The notes under the pieces: generated by a model
Seen by the model: the letters and a program-made list of their open reading frames with translations, nothing else
What the model was told of the DNA's origin: nothing
Database searches by the model: none
Shown: positions 10,283 through 20,790 of the stretch, in pieces
How positions within the stretch are numbered: the stretch's first letter is position 1
How the letters are laid out: every line of letters begins with the position of its first letter
Assembly (NCBI GenBank): GCA_023091665.1
Contig: JALJCQ010000011.1
Coordinates: forward strand, 1,240,001-1,304,000
Length of the DNA: 64,000 bases
Direction of reading: 5' to 3'
Origin: Pythium myriotylum
Lineage: Eukaryota; Oomycota; Peronosporomycetes; Pythiales; Pythiaceae
Made by a program: the position numbers and the translations under genes

Positions 10283-11701
10283 CTACAAGTCTGAGAAGAA
10301 CTTTTCCCTCTCTGTTGGCATCGCCCGTCTTCCTTGAAAGCCGTTTCCAGCATCCATATCCGAATCGTCATCGCTATCGTCACTGTCGACGTCTTCCATC
10401 TCCTCATCTTCACCACCACCGACAGCGTCTATTCCTGCCTTTTCTTCTTCGTCGTCATCATCATCACCGTCATCATCGTACAGGTAGCCGACATCCCAGA
10501 AATGAACTTTCTCTGTGTGAGAAACACTAGCGATGATCTTCTTGTCGTGCGACAGCTTCAGCGACTCGATCGGGAAATCCTCATGGTCGCCGATGAGGCC
10601 GAGTAGCTTGTTGGGATGCACTTGGACCACTCTAATAGCAAGCATGCCACGCATTGTGAGAGTTAGAGTTCCCAAGGTCGAGCTGCTGACTCATGATCAA
10701 CTCACCGAACGATTCCATCACTCGACCCAGTGAGAACGGTGTCTTCATCGACCTTCACAAGAGTTTCAACCGACTCAGGGTGGCCAGGAAACCGATCTGA
10801 CATGTCACCCCATGTACCCCAGCTGAATATGACCAGCACACCGTCCTGAGATCCGCAGACGATTTTCTTGCCGTTCTTCAGAACCGTGACGGACAGTAGC
10901 TCGTCATCAAGTTCGTCGCTTTTGCCAGCAAGCACGTTTTTGCGCAAATCATACGCGGATAGACGGCCATCACCGCCCGTCGCGACCAAGTGGTCAACGC
11001 TTGGGTTCGTCGCAAAACCTGAGATGTAATCCTGGGGTTGACAACGCCTTGTTAGCACCAACGGAGACTGACACAACTCTGTTCAGACAACGTACGACAT
11101 GCTCTTTCCATTCCACCACGCAGCGGTGTTGCCGCGTATCCCAGATTTTGATGCATCCTTGGTCATCTCCGCTGACGATGATATCATTCGACAAGGCAAA
11201 CAGTCGGTTAACAGGCGCGCTAGTCACAATAGGTTAGTGAAGAGCAGCAAGTTGCACGAGATCATCAACGTACTCGTGCGCACGTAGCTGTGCCCATGTC
11301 GCGTTGCCATGCACGTCGAATGAGCGGATTGATCGGTCGGTTGACGTCGAGTACAACGCTATGAGAAAAGGCAGGTGAGCAAATGTATCCATGTAAAAGT
11401 GCGTTGGCTCTCGCGCGCGCCTCACCTTGTCCGTCCGGCGAGAAGAGCACGGCGCGACACGTTTCCTGGTGGTGCGTTAGCGAAAGCAGCTTGTGGTTGG
11501 CCTCCTCGGCGTACTTGTATCTGCAGCCAGAGCGTCAATTGGGTGATCTCAGTTGTCTCTTGAGGAGCTCTCGACTCACACTTCGACGACGCCCGTGATG
11601 CTGGCGAGGGCGAGCACATCCTGCGACGGGTGGAAGTCGATGTCCACCACGTGCGCGTCGCAGTGGATGTCTTCCGGCGTGTGGTCGTCGCGATCCGACA
11701 T
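10283..11701 (-). CDS. WDR55: WD40-repeat protein, WDR55-like
   Basis: Six exons: 11701-11580, 11520-11426, 11358-11274, 11219-11096, 11031-10706 and 10631-10283. All introns are GT-AG and 54-74 bp; the product is 366 residues. WD-type repeats are visible (IKIWDTRQHRCVVEWKEHV, LSAYDLRKNVL, VHFWDVGYL). The N-terminus opens with an acidic stretch, then AHVVDIDFHPSQDVLALASI. The C-terminal tail is strongly acidic (D/E runs) followed by KFFSDL. HEDFPIESLKLSHDKK next to the last blade resembles WDR55, a nucleolar protein needed for rRNA processing. The function is inferred from the family. It converges with the kinase gene, 112 bp between stop codons. Confidence 0.82.
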
Positions 11702-11950
11702 CTCCTTCGTTGCCAGCCAGTCCGACTTGACGCGAATAAATGGCTGAAGAGCAACATGCGTCCCTGGTGGAGAGGTCCAATGAGGGATCGAACTGAACTA
11801 GCCTAATTTATCTTGTGGCAGGACAGGTGATAACATTGACGACACCAAGCAGACAAATGACGTTTGGTTGATAAATATCTTTTCTTCTTCATGGTGGTAG
11901 ATCGTCAGTAACAACTGTGAGTAGTAGATGCGACGGACCGATGCGAGAGT

Positions 11951-13525
11951 TTACGCGTAGTCCGAGAAGAGAATGTGGTCGTCGATCGTCAATGGCCTCG
12001 CGGCGTTGTGCTTGGCAAGGTCCCGCGAGATGGATGCGATCTTGGCGATGATTTTCTGCTTGGGAACTTCGAAATCCCGTTTCAAAGAGCCACGGCGCTG
12101 AGCCTGTGAGCGGTCCACGACGACGAGCGCTTGAGCCATCGGACTCGCGGCTTCTACGTTGGAAGCCTCGTTGCCGTTAACAACGAGCACGCCCGAGTCG
12201 GAGCCGAAGAGCCAGGCCGTGTCCGGCGCCGGGATGCGATCGACACGCTTTCGGCCGAGCGCCTTCTCCTGGATAGTGTGGACCAAATCGGTCGCCTGCG
12301 ACTGGAACTCGCGGAGCAGAAGCTCGGGGGCGGGGATGTAGCGTGGCTTGGTCTTACACTGAGTGTTCCTGTGGCCGTCCTTGCCCAACGCGACAAGCAG
12401 CTTGTCCAGTTGTTCCATGCCGGCGTCAACCAAGTCGACGCGGTTCTTGTTCTGCGAACGATGGATACGGTGCTTGGCCGAGTTCTTCACGGCATCGACA
12501 TACTCCTCATCGAAGAAGCCAAACACATCGACCATCTCGTCTGCTTTCTGAACAGAAAGGCAGGTGGCGATGCTGTGGCGCCGTTTCGTTGACGGGTGGA
12601 AAAAATGGGTAAGCTCGCTCTCCATCCTAGACGGAGGGGCGTGGAGACCAACGAGCGCTGTGATCAAGCCGACCTGCTGCTTGCTTCGGTTCTGGGTCAA
12701 CGAGAACGAGCGCCGCGCCTGCACCGAACGGCGCAGGTTGTCCAGAATGAACTGGCCCCCAAAGAGACTCGCCAGCGAGGCCTCCCACGTGATGCGCTGT
12801 AGCTTGGAGATGTTGTGTCGCTCGAGGATCGCGCGGCAGTAGTAGAACCAGAAGTCGCGGGACGGCGAGCCGACGTTGTTGGCGTCGTCGAGCGCGGCGC
12901 TGGTGCGGAATTCGCCCTCACTGCGGCTCTGCGTCTGGCGGTCGCGCCACGCGTAGAACCTCGTCCACATCTCGCTCGAGTAGTCGAAGCTCGAGACAAA
13001 GTTGGACACTTTGCGGAAGGCGTAGCCGCTGATGGACACGCGACCGGCGTAGAAGAGCTTGACGACGTCGGAGCTCGAGGCCTTGCCCGAGTAGATGTAG
13101 AGGAAGTCGTCCATCGACATGGAGACCTCGCACGTGATCTTGTTGTCACTGGCCGTGGCGTTTTTCTTGGTGAAGACCTCTGTAGAGATGGATACAGCCA
13201 TCAAAACCGTGAGTGGGTCGTGAAATATACCTGCTATTCGACGGGCTCCGTGTCGCTCACCTTTCTTGTCGTTGATGGTCACGAGGTACGTGGTCTGCTC
13301 GACGCCGCTGTCCTCGTCGCCTCGGAACTTGAAGAGGATCGTGCCCTCGAAGCTCGTGGAGGGCTTGACGCTGTACTTCATGAAGGCCATAACCTCGTCG
13401 ATCTTGGCGGCGCGACTGGGCTCGCTGCTGAGCACGTTCTGCATGGCGGCCTCCGCGAAGGCCGAGGCGGCCGCGTGCTGCGTCATGTCGCTTCCGTGGG
13501 CTTTCGCTTCTATCGCCGACGGCAT
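11951..13525 (-). CDS. SCP2-type sterol-carrier domain protein, otherwise unknown
   Basis: Two exons, 13525-13261 and 13179-11951, with an 81-bp GT-AG intron at 13180-13260. The intron length is a multiple of three and has no in-frame stop, so an unspliced reading also stays open. The product is 497 residues. Residues about 40-140 (FKFRGDED, then CEVSMSMDDFLYIYSGKAS) look like an SCP2 lipid-binding fold, where DDF-L-SGK is typical. The remaining 350 residues are basic and match no family I recognise. The ATG at 13525 is chosen because the longer frame upstream begins only at a TTG. Confidence 0.6.
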   Translation of the reverse strand: MPSAIEAKAHGSDMTQHAAASAFAEAAMQNVLSSEPSRAAKIDEVMAFMKYSVKPSTSFEGTILFKFRGDEDSGVEQTTYLVTINDKKGERHGARRIAGIFHDPLTVLMAVSISTEVFTKKNATASDNKITCEVSMSMDDFLYIYSGKASSSDVVKLFYAGRVSISGYAFRKVSNFVSSFDYSSEMWTRFYAWRDRQTQSRSEGEFRTSAALDDANNVGSPSRDFWFYYCRAILERHNISKLQRITWEASLASLFGGQFILDNLRRSVQARRSFSLTQNRSKQQVGLITALVGLHAPPSRMESELTHFFHPSTKRRHSIATCLSVQKADEMVDVFGFFDEEYVDAVKNSAKHRIHRSQNKNRVDLVDAGMEQLDKLLVALGKDGHRNTQCKTKPRYIPAPELLLREFQSQATDLVHTIQEKALGRKRVDRIPAPDTAWLFGSDSGVLVVNGNEASNVEAASPMAQALVVVDRSQAQRRGSLKRDFEVPKQKIIAKIASISRDLAKHNAARPLTIDDHILFSDYA

Positions 13526-14074
13526 CGGAGCATCGGATTGCGATTTGGCCCATGGTGCTGACCCCAACGGCCCCAGGACCGACCACCACCATCAACGAAA
13601 ACAGAATCGAAAACGAAAAAAACGAGGTTTTTTCGAGAGCCGGTTCTGAGCACCTGCGTGCACGTCGGGCCCTGACGTACTTTTACGAGAGAGGGGTGAG
13701 GTTTTTTAGAAAAGAGTGATGGTCGCTCGATGATCGACCGGGTTCTGTGGGTGGCCGTCCCAACGCCCTGAGTTGTGCGGTTGGGGAACAAGGCCCAGAG
13801 GTCGTGGGCCACTCCATTTGCTGGGCGGAAATAGTAATATTATGTGAATAGTATTAGATTAGCTCCGTGAGGATAGTACTATGTGCTCGTCGAGGATAGT
13901 GATACAGTTCGGCGACGAGAAGGGTGGGGTTGGCGGTCCTGCTGCGGAAAAGCCTACCGAGGGGGGCTGACACAGTGAGAACTCCTGTTTGTGACATGTC
14001 AGTGGCGTGGAGGCAAATTTTGGCAGCCACTTCTGTCAGACTAAGCTAATATTTATTAGTATGGGTACACCCGA
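13526..14074. other. Intergenic region, nothing identified
   Basis: These 549 bp lie upstream of the SCP2-domain gene and downstream of the DENND6-like gene. Short A-runs occur at 13605-13625. No gene, RNA or repeat is supported. Confidence 0.4.
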
Positions 14075-16551
14075 TCAAACGAGCAGCTCGCGTATCCTGG
14101 CGCGCACGGCTTGGAGATGAGCTTCAACAACGCGGATCTGGTCCGAATTCGCCCCCGTCGCGCCTGTCTTTAGTTGTTCCTTTTCATAATTGAGCGTGGT
14201 CGTGATCTCCTGCTCCAATGCTTCGCATTGTGCGAGAGTGAGCTTTTTCCCACATGGTGAAGTGAGCAACATCTCCGGTGTGACGCTGGCGCGAAGCGCA
14301 CGCAATGTCTGAGTAAACTGGAAGGTGCAGAGCTTGCGACGGTAGGCAAACCACGGCTGAAAATGAGGAGACATGACAAATGCAGTGTACAGTGCTCGCC
14401 ATTTTGACCTCTTGATCTGGGGCGGTAGCTGACGTGGGTTGACACTGGACAGAAAATTCTGTGAAGGAGAAGCAAGTGTCAGTGGAAAGACGACACTCTG
14501 AACTGATACGACGAAAATACCTTCAGATCGAATGGCTTCAGCACGTCCTCGGGGGACATGTACAGGTTGGAGTTTGTGCTGTTGGAACTCCACAACCCAA
14601 AATATTGGTCAAATGGGCGCAAGAATCGCTTCGTCAACTTGCGGAAGTGCTGTTGAAGAGACAAGTCACAAACCTGCCTTTCACGTTTTACGCTAGAAGG
14701 ACTTACCCTCCGAAGTATCGCGTTATTGATTGCGACGTAAGGTTCATCCTCGGTACTAGCAGTCTGGGTGACAACGACTTCAGGTGGTGTTATCAGTTGA
14801 CTTAGTACGGATGTGTCGACATTAAGATAACGTGGTTGACGCCGAAACAACTGCATCAAACAGCGTAAGCATCGGAAAAAGCTCAGTGCAAAGGGGCATA
14901 AAGTCTTTACCATGGCTCGGTCGCTATCTTCCAATGTTTCTAGATCCGCACTCGGTTTTATACGAACAGAAACATAGTCTGAATCTGCGTTCGCGTCCAA
15001 CGAGATCCCGGCAACTGGGCGGTTTCGTGAATGAGACTTTTCGCTTGTTTCGAGAAATGGGAACACCATTGCATTGGGCCACCTCTTGAACGACTTCATG
15101 AAGAACGGGTTCGTAGTTCCGATGATCGTCATCCTGGATGGTGAACTGACTCCGTCTCCTTGGCGGGATGCAATTTCCTGAAAAGATTTAGATGAATAAA
15201 ACGTCTGGTCGACGCACGAGAACAAAACTCACATCAAAATCGGCTTCATACAAAGCATAATATGGCCGATAATCTCCTTCGAAACTCAAAGGAGCGATCA
15301 AACTGCGCAGCGTGATTTAGAGAGTTGCCACGATAGGTAGCACTTAACAACTTGCCTTGTGAGAGCGAGGGTAGCTTGGCTGCAGGTTCGGGCGTGTGGA
15401 GAAAGGATTACCAGGCTTTCTCCCGTAATAGCAAATTGCCACATCTGCCACAAGCACGTCTCGAAACCCATAAACGTTGAGTACAAACCGACGCTCTGAT
15501 CATAACAGCGTCAGACTCAATGAATGTTCGCCGCCAAAATTATTTACCTCGAAAGGAGTGCTCCGGCTGCTCCGCCTGGACATCAAGACGTCACCAAAAG
15601 ACGGAGACGGTGGTTGACTTTGCTTTGTCACGATGAATCTCCCTTCCTTGACGCAAACACTGCCATCAAAGCCATTACTGTCGACATCGTTGTCGTCTCC
15701 GCTTTCTTCTTCGCCGTGACCGACTTCCTCGTCATCCTCCACTTCCTGATCATCGTCGTCATCATGATCCAACCCGTCATCAATGTCACCGAGAAGATGC
15801 CCAGTTGGCGACGGAGACTGCGCATCTGCCGAAGAGGCTCGTTCGTCGATCCTCTCGTAGTCGAGGAGATCGGGGACTACGCAGCTGATGTATGTTCCAG
15901 CTAATGGGAGGCTGAGCGGTGTGTCAGTCAAAAGAGGAGGCCTGTTTAGATCGATTTGCTGTCAAATTCTGTGGGTTCTGACGACGATTTGCGACAATTT
16001 CACGCACCAATGAGCAATATTTTCGTAAAGTGCCTCCAAGACGGCATTTCCAACCTGGAAAAACAACGGCCCGACAACACGAAGCACGCGGTCATAAAGA
16101 TCCACGAAGGGCTTAGTCGCAACGACGACAATCGCGCGTTGCAAGTAGCCGCGACTGCGCGATGCGTCGCGCTGCTGCCGGAAGAGTACAAAGCCATACA
16201 GGTACACTGCACTGGACCCGTGCTCGTCAATGCCTCGTACGCGTGGAGGTAATACTAGACTACATACCTGTCCTTGGTCTCTTTGAACCGCACGATGAAC
16301 TGCGTGTCACCCTCGTCCTGTTTGTTGCTGTGCGGGAGCGACAGGTGCGCGATGCTCTTGCGAGCATCCTCGCTCAGATCCGCGTCCGCGGGATAGAGCG
16401 CGTCAAGCCGCTGCCCCGAGTCGATATCAAACACTACAGTCGCGAGCGCGCGCAGTCCGTAAGTCACGGCTGAGCTGCCCGCATCGTGGTGAGACGGCTC
16501 GGTGGTCGCCACGCGCAGTCCGCGCTCGCTACGCGAAGCATCCTTCGTCAT
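14075..16551 (-). CDS. DENND6: DENN-domain protein, DENND6 (FAM116) family
   Basis: Nine exons: 16551-16268, 16211-16008, 15941-15548, 15495-15356, 15302-15233, 15177-14911, 14850-14707, 14649-14521 and 14458-14075. They sum to 2016 nt, or 671 residues. DENND6 proteins are guanine-nucleotide exchange factors for endosomal Rab GTPases. Conserved DENN blocks appear in order: FDIDSGQRLDALYPADADLS with GDTQFIVRF, LYGFVLFRQQRDASRSRGYL, LWQMWQFAITGESLVIL, and GTTNPFFMKSFKRWPN. Exon 3 carries an acidic low-complexity insert that makes the protein longer than animal DENND6. The fourth intron (15303-15355) uses a GC donor in the context AG|GCAAGT; the other introns are GT-AG. Confidence 0.88.
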
Positions 16552-16787
16552 CTTTGTGTGAGACGTGATTTCTCGACAAGCAGTGCCGATGTGCTTCTGA
16601 TTGGTTTATAATGCTGAGTTTACTGAAGATGGATTGGTTCAAACTACACAAAATCTTTTCAACTGATTTTCAGGAATGAGCACGAGAATTTCATTGGATT
16701 TTTGGGCAAGTGATTGCAACAATCTCAGTTTCGCAACAAAGTGAGATGGATACACAATTCCTCGGGGCCTACTTAGCTCCTCAGGGC

Positions 16788-17892
16788 CTAGTTACGCAAA
16801 ACACCGCCACTAGTGATTGGTTGGACAGCAGGTTTGCCCATAGCAGGCACAAATTCGTTCGTGTAAACCGAGTGCTGGTCGACGTTGGCATCGAGGACCT
16901 TGAGGTACTTGCAGAATATGCCTACCTTCTCCCAGTCGCGCTCTACGTTGAGGAGCGTGCGTGAGAAGTAAGGGAGGGTGCGGTCGTAGATCGTCTTGTA
17001 CAAATCTGACCCATCCGTGGCGTCAGTTTTCTCTGTCGTCGGAACAAAGCAAGGCCGACCACTTACCATTGCGAAGACGAGGATTCATGCGGCACATGTC
17101 CTCCCAGGCTTCTTCCGGGTATTCGATCGTGATGTCCATAGCGCGTCTCGTGGCGCGAAGGAAACCGACAACGAGTTGCTCGTTCTCTTTGAAGAACTGG
17201 TCGCTGGCGACAAACATCACCGAACAGAAACAGCAGCAACCCAAGCCGTCAAGTTCGTCGATGCGAAGCATCCCAGCCTTCTCACCCGAGAGCTTCTCGA
17301 GCTCCACACGCTGGAAGTTGGTGAAACCAATGCCAGTGTCGATGTCGCCGCGCAAGATCGCATCCACAACGTTCATGCCCACACGAACAGTCTCGTAGCT
17401 GGACGTGTCGATCCCAGCCTGACGAGCCATATCGTCGATCATGACCTTACCGAAGTGGCCGATGTAGCCCACACGTTTGCCAATAATGTCCTTGAACTCT
17501 TTGATGCCGCTACTGGCCTTGAAAATCAAACCTGCACACACATTGGGTCACCACCTGTGCATAAACCGAGCAAGCATGCACTTTAGTTGCATACCTGTCG
17601 GTGGCTCGTCCAAGAGCGTGCCGAATGAGGTAAGATCGATACCTCGCTCTTTTGCAGCAAGGATGTGGATCATCGCCTTGAGCCCCATATTGACGGCACC
17701 AGATCCAACAATCTCGGTCACATCGCTCGGATTGGTCGTCTCCAAGATTGCGAGATCGATTCCTTCTTCTTCGTAGAACCCACGCTTCTTCGCGACGAAG
17801 ATTGGCGTGTGGTAAGGATTTGCGTACCAGTTTAGCAGGAAGGAAACCTTCTTGCTCGAACCATTGCTGTTGCTTGGCATCGCTGGGGCCAT
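16788..17892 (-). CDS. THI5: THI5/NMT1-type pyrimidine (HMP-P) synthase for thiamine
   Basis: Three exons, 17892-17595, 17531-17067 and 17005-16788, giving 326 residues. The family makes the thiamine pyrimidine precursor HMP-P from PLP and a histidine of the enzyme itself, so each enzyme turns over once. The signature CCCFC is present at about residues 199-203, along with [19 protein letters not shown]-like [12 protein letters not shown] and KAMIH. The lysine and histidine of KAMIH (about K72 and H76) match the PLP-binding lysine and donor histidine described for the yeast enzyme. The second intron is taken as 61 bp; a 34-bp alternative also keeps the frame but fits the family less well. A longer N-terminus from 18123 is possible. 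The CCCFC motif argues against a simple periplasmic ThiY-like binding protein. Confidence 0.9.
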
Positions 17893-18982
17893 GAGTGCTC
17901 GCTGTCTTGCAAAATCGCGAATGAAATGGTTGAAGAGGATCGAGTGGGAAACAATGGCTCCGACGCGCCGGGGACAAGGTGGAATCCGAGACGCGACATC
18001 GATCGATTTCCCGGGCGTCATCAGCAATAGCTGGGGAGCGTCATTCGATTCGATTTTTCGAGCTTTATTATGGACGGTCAAGAGGTAATGCTGTCTGTCA
18101 AGTGGGATTGCGCAAGACTCCACTTGCGTAGTGGTGTCGTCTCAACTGTCTGGGAGGTTGGAGATGGTGGATCAGTGGGATTGGTGGATCACGTGACACA
18201 GACTTGGCAACGGTGTGGCTCAACATGACATCACCAACAGTTCCCAAGACAGTTCTCAAGAAAGGGTTCGATCGGAGCGTTGAAGAGGTATTGCTCCCTC
18301 AACGCCGACAGCTGATCACACCGTCTTCTGGCATGCCAGCATAGGGCCATACTCCATGTACTTTCTATGTGGACTAGCGTTCGTTGCCATTGTAAAAGGC
18401 TCATGATGAGGAGCTCGTGAAGATCCAATACCAGTGCGAGTGGATGCGCAAATGCAAGAACATTTCTTGAAGTTAGAGTGGGAGTGACGCCACCGTTCCA
18501 GAGTAAGTGCTACACGAGAGCTCCCGTCCCTTGACATGTCTCCACGAGGGTTTTAAACAAATTCCATGCCGAATCATCGTCTCATCAATATACCGAAGCG
18601 CGTCCTTTATCCGGAGGCGTGAGCTGGCGCGTCGTGTCCAGCAGCGCAATCAGGTTGTTAAAAACGCACTCGGGTGATACACTGAACCCAGCGTCATGAA
18701 CCATACATCCCAGGGGGAGGTTCTGTCTAAAGAGGCCGAGTGGCAGTCTTTCCTGAGTTGAGTGGATCTCAACGATCTCGCTCTGCCGCCAGTCGATCTC
18801 GCCGGAAATCTGCGCTTTCCGATGCTCATGTGTGGGGCCATCCACTCGATCTTTTGAGAGCCCACTTCAACGTCGATGAATAGTCTAGGCTAGCGTATTT
18901 TCGGTCGATATTACATTTCTGATCCAAAGCTGTCATTGGCTGAAACGTCATCTGACGTGTGGATCACATCGATCGGGTCGCC
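17893..18982. other. Intergenic region, nothing identified
   Basis: About 1.1 kb separate the divergent THI5-like and AsnRS genes. Short open frames on the minus strand (18231-18865) have no family motifs. A repeated GTGGATCA-like stretch near 18170-18190 is the only pattern I noticed. It is presumed to hold the two promoters. Confidence 0.35.
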
Positions 18983-20640
18983 ATGAGATCGATGGCGTCG
19001 CTCTCGCGGTCGGCGCTGCTCGCCTCGCGCCGCCAGCTTCCCCACCACCGACTTGCTCGCTTCCTTTCCAGCGGCGACGCTCTATCGCGATCCACGATCA
19101 AGGATGCGCGCGCGAAAGACGACGGCGAGCGCGTAGCTCTTGGCGGCTGGGTCAAGTCGGTGCGCAAGCACAAGTCGGTCAACTTCATTAACTTCAACGA
19201 CGGCTCGTGTTTGAGTGAGATGCAGATCACTCTCCCAGCGAGTGATACAGAGGCTGGTGTAGAGAGTATCGCTGACATCGCGAACGTCACGGTCGGCTCA
19301 AGCATCTTTGTTGAGGGCGTGCTGCGAGAAGTACCAGGCGCCAAGCAGAAAAGGCTTGAGCTCCACCCGGAGAAACTCGAAGTACTGGGCAGATGTGACC
19401 CACAATCGTACCCACTTCAGAAGAAGTATCACTCGCTCGGGTTTCTCCGCGAGAATCTTCATTTGCGAGCAAGAACCAACACATTTGGGGCCGTGACCCG
19501 AGTTCGCAATGCGCTCAGGTACGCGTTTCGCATTGATATGGGCACAGCTCGCCTCAGTGACAGACAAATGCGCGCAACAGCCAAGGCCTGCACTCCTATT
19601 TCCAGGAGCATGACTTTGTGCAGTTGCATAGCCCGATCTTGACGTCAAACGACTGTGAAGGCGCCGGCGAAATGTTCCGAGTAACTCGCACGGGTACGCT
19701 CACTTGATGTGCTAAACAAAAGCGGAGCAACTCATCGAAAGCTGATTCTTGTATTTCAATACTAGATGGCAAAGATGATTTTTTTGGGACGCCCACTCAC
19801 TTGACAGTGTCGGGACAGCTCCACGCTGAGATGTATGCTTGCGCGATGAGCAAAGTTTACACGTTCGGCCCGACATTTCGTGCTGAGAACAGCAACACAA
19901 CACGCCATCTTGCGGAATTCTGGATGGTGGAGCCTGAGATCGCATTTGCAGGTCTAGATGAGTGTATCGCGAGTGCTCAGGGTGCAGTCCAACGCTCAGT
20001 TCAGCATTTGCTTGCGAAGTGTGAAGAGGACATCGAGTTTTTCAACAAGAACTATGACAAGGAGCTGTCGAATCGCCTACAGCGAATCGTGTCAAGAGAA
20101 TTCCCGCGGATCACTTACACAGAAGCGATCGGAATCCTCGAGAAGTGCGACGCCAAGTTTGAAAAGCATCCAGTGTGGGGGATGGACCTCCAGACCGAAC
20201 ATGAACGCTATCTGGCTGAGAAGTACTTCAAGGGCCCGGTCTTTGTTACAGACTATCCAGCGGAAATCAAGGCATTCTACATGCGCAGGAACGATCCTGA
20301 TGCCCATGGGCGCGAGACGGTCGCTGGAATGGATTTGTTAGTGCCGAAGATTGGTGAGCTTGTGGGTGGTAGTGTTCGAGAGGAACGATTTGAAGAACTG
20401 GCACAGAAGATGAAGGGTCTAGGACTGATTAACGAGATTTCTGAAAGTGAAGAAGGCGAGGAGAGATCTACAGAAGAGGTCGGTGACCTAAGTTGGTATC
20501 TGGATCTACGACGCTTTGGCACCGTACCACATGCCGGCTGGGGCCTTGGCTTCGAGCGCCTCGTTCTTTTTGCGACTGGCATGGAGAATATTCGCGACGT
20601 GATCCCTGTCCCTCGTTTCCCTGGCCATTGCAAACACTAA
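18983..20640 (+). CDS. Asparaginyl-tRNA synthetase, bacterial/organellar type
   Basis: Three exons, 18983-19518, 19581-19693 and 19766-20640, joined across 62- and 72-bp GT-AG introns; 507 residues. It charges tRNA-Asn with asparagine. The N-terminal ~30 residues ([18 protein letters not shown] onward) are a good mitochondrial presequence. An OB-fold anticodon-binding domain follows ([20 protein letters not shown]), then class II catalytic motifs: [46 protein letters not shown], and GLGFERL. The match to bacterial AsnS is close throughout, so this is probably the mitochondrial enzyme. The start at 18983 is the first ATG; the frame also runs up to a GTG at 18959. Confidence 0.95.
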
Positions 20641-20790
20641 CCTGTGGACGAATAAGTGAAAGATCGGAATTTGACTTTACTGACGATGTTTCACTTCACT
20701 CATTTCCCTAACCGCTACGACAGCCTCAACGATATTGGCTACGCCACTTAAAAGTTATCCCGTCCAAGAACGATTTCACTCGATAGCCTT

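Noticed and set aside
12131..13561. Plus-strand frames opposite the SCP2-domain gene
   Set aside because: Antisense shadows; the spliced minus-strand gene explains the region.
17033..17066. A 34-bp intron in the THI5-like gene
   Set aside because: It keeps the frame, but the 61-bp alternative has normal length and better family alignment.
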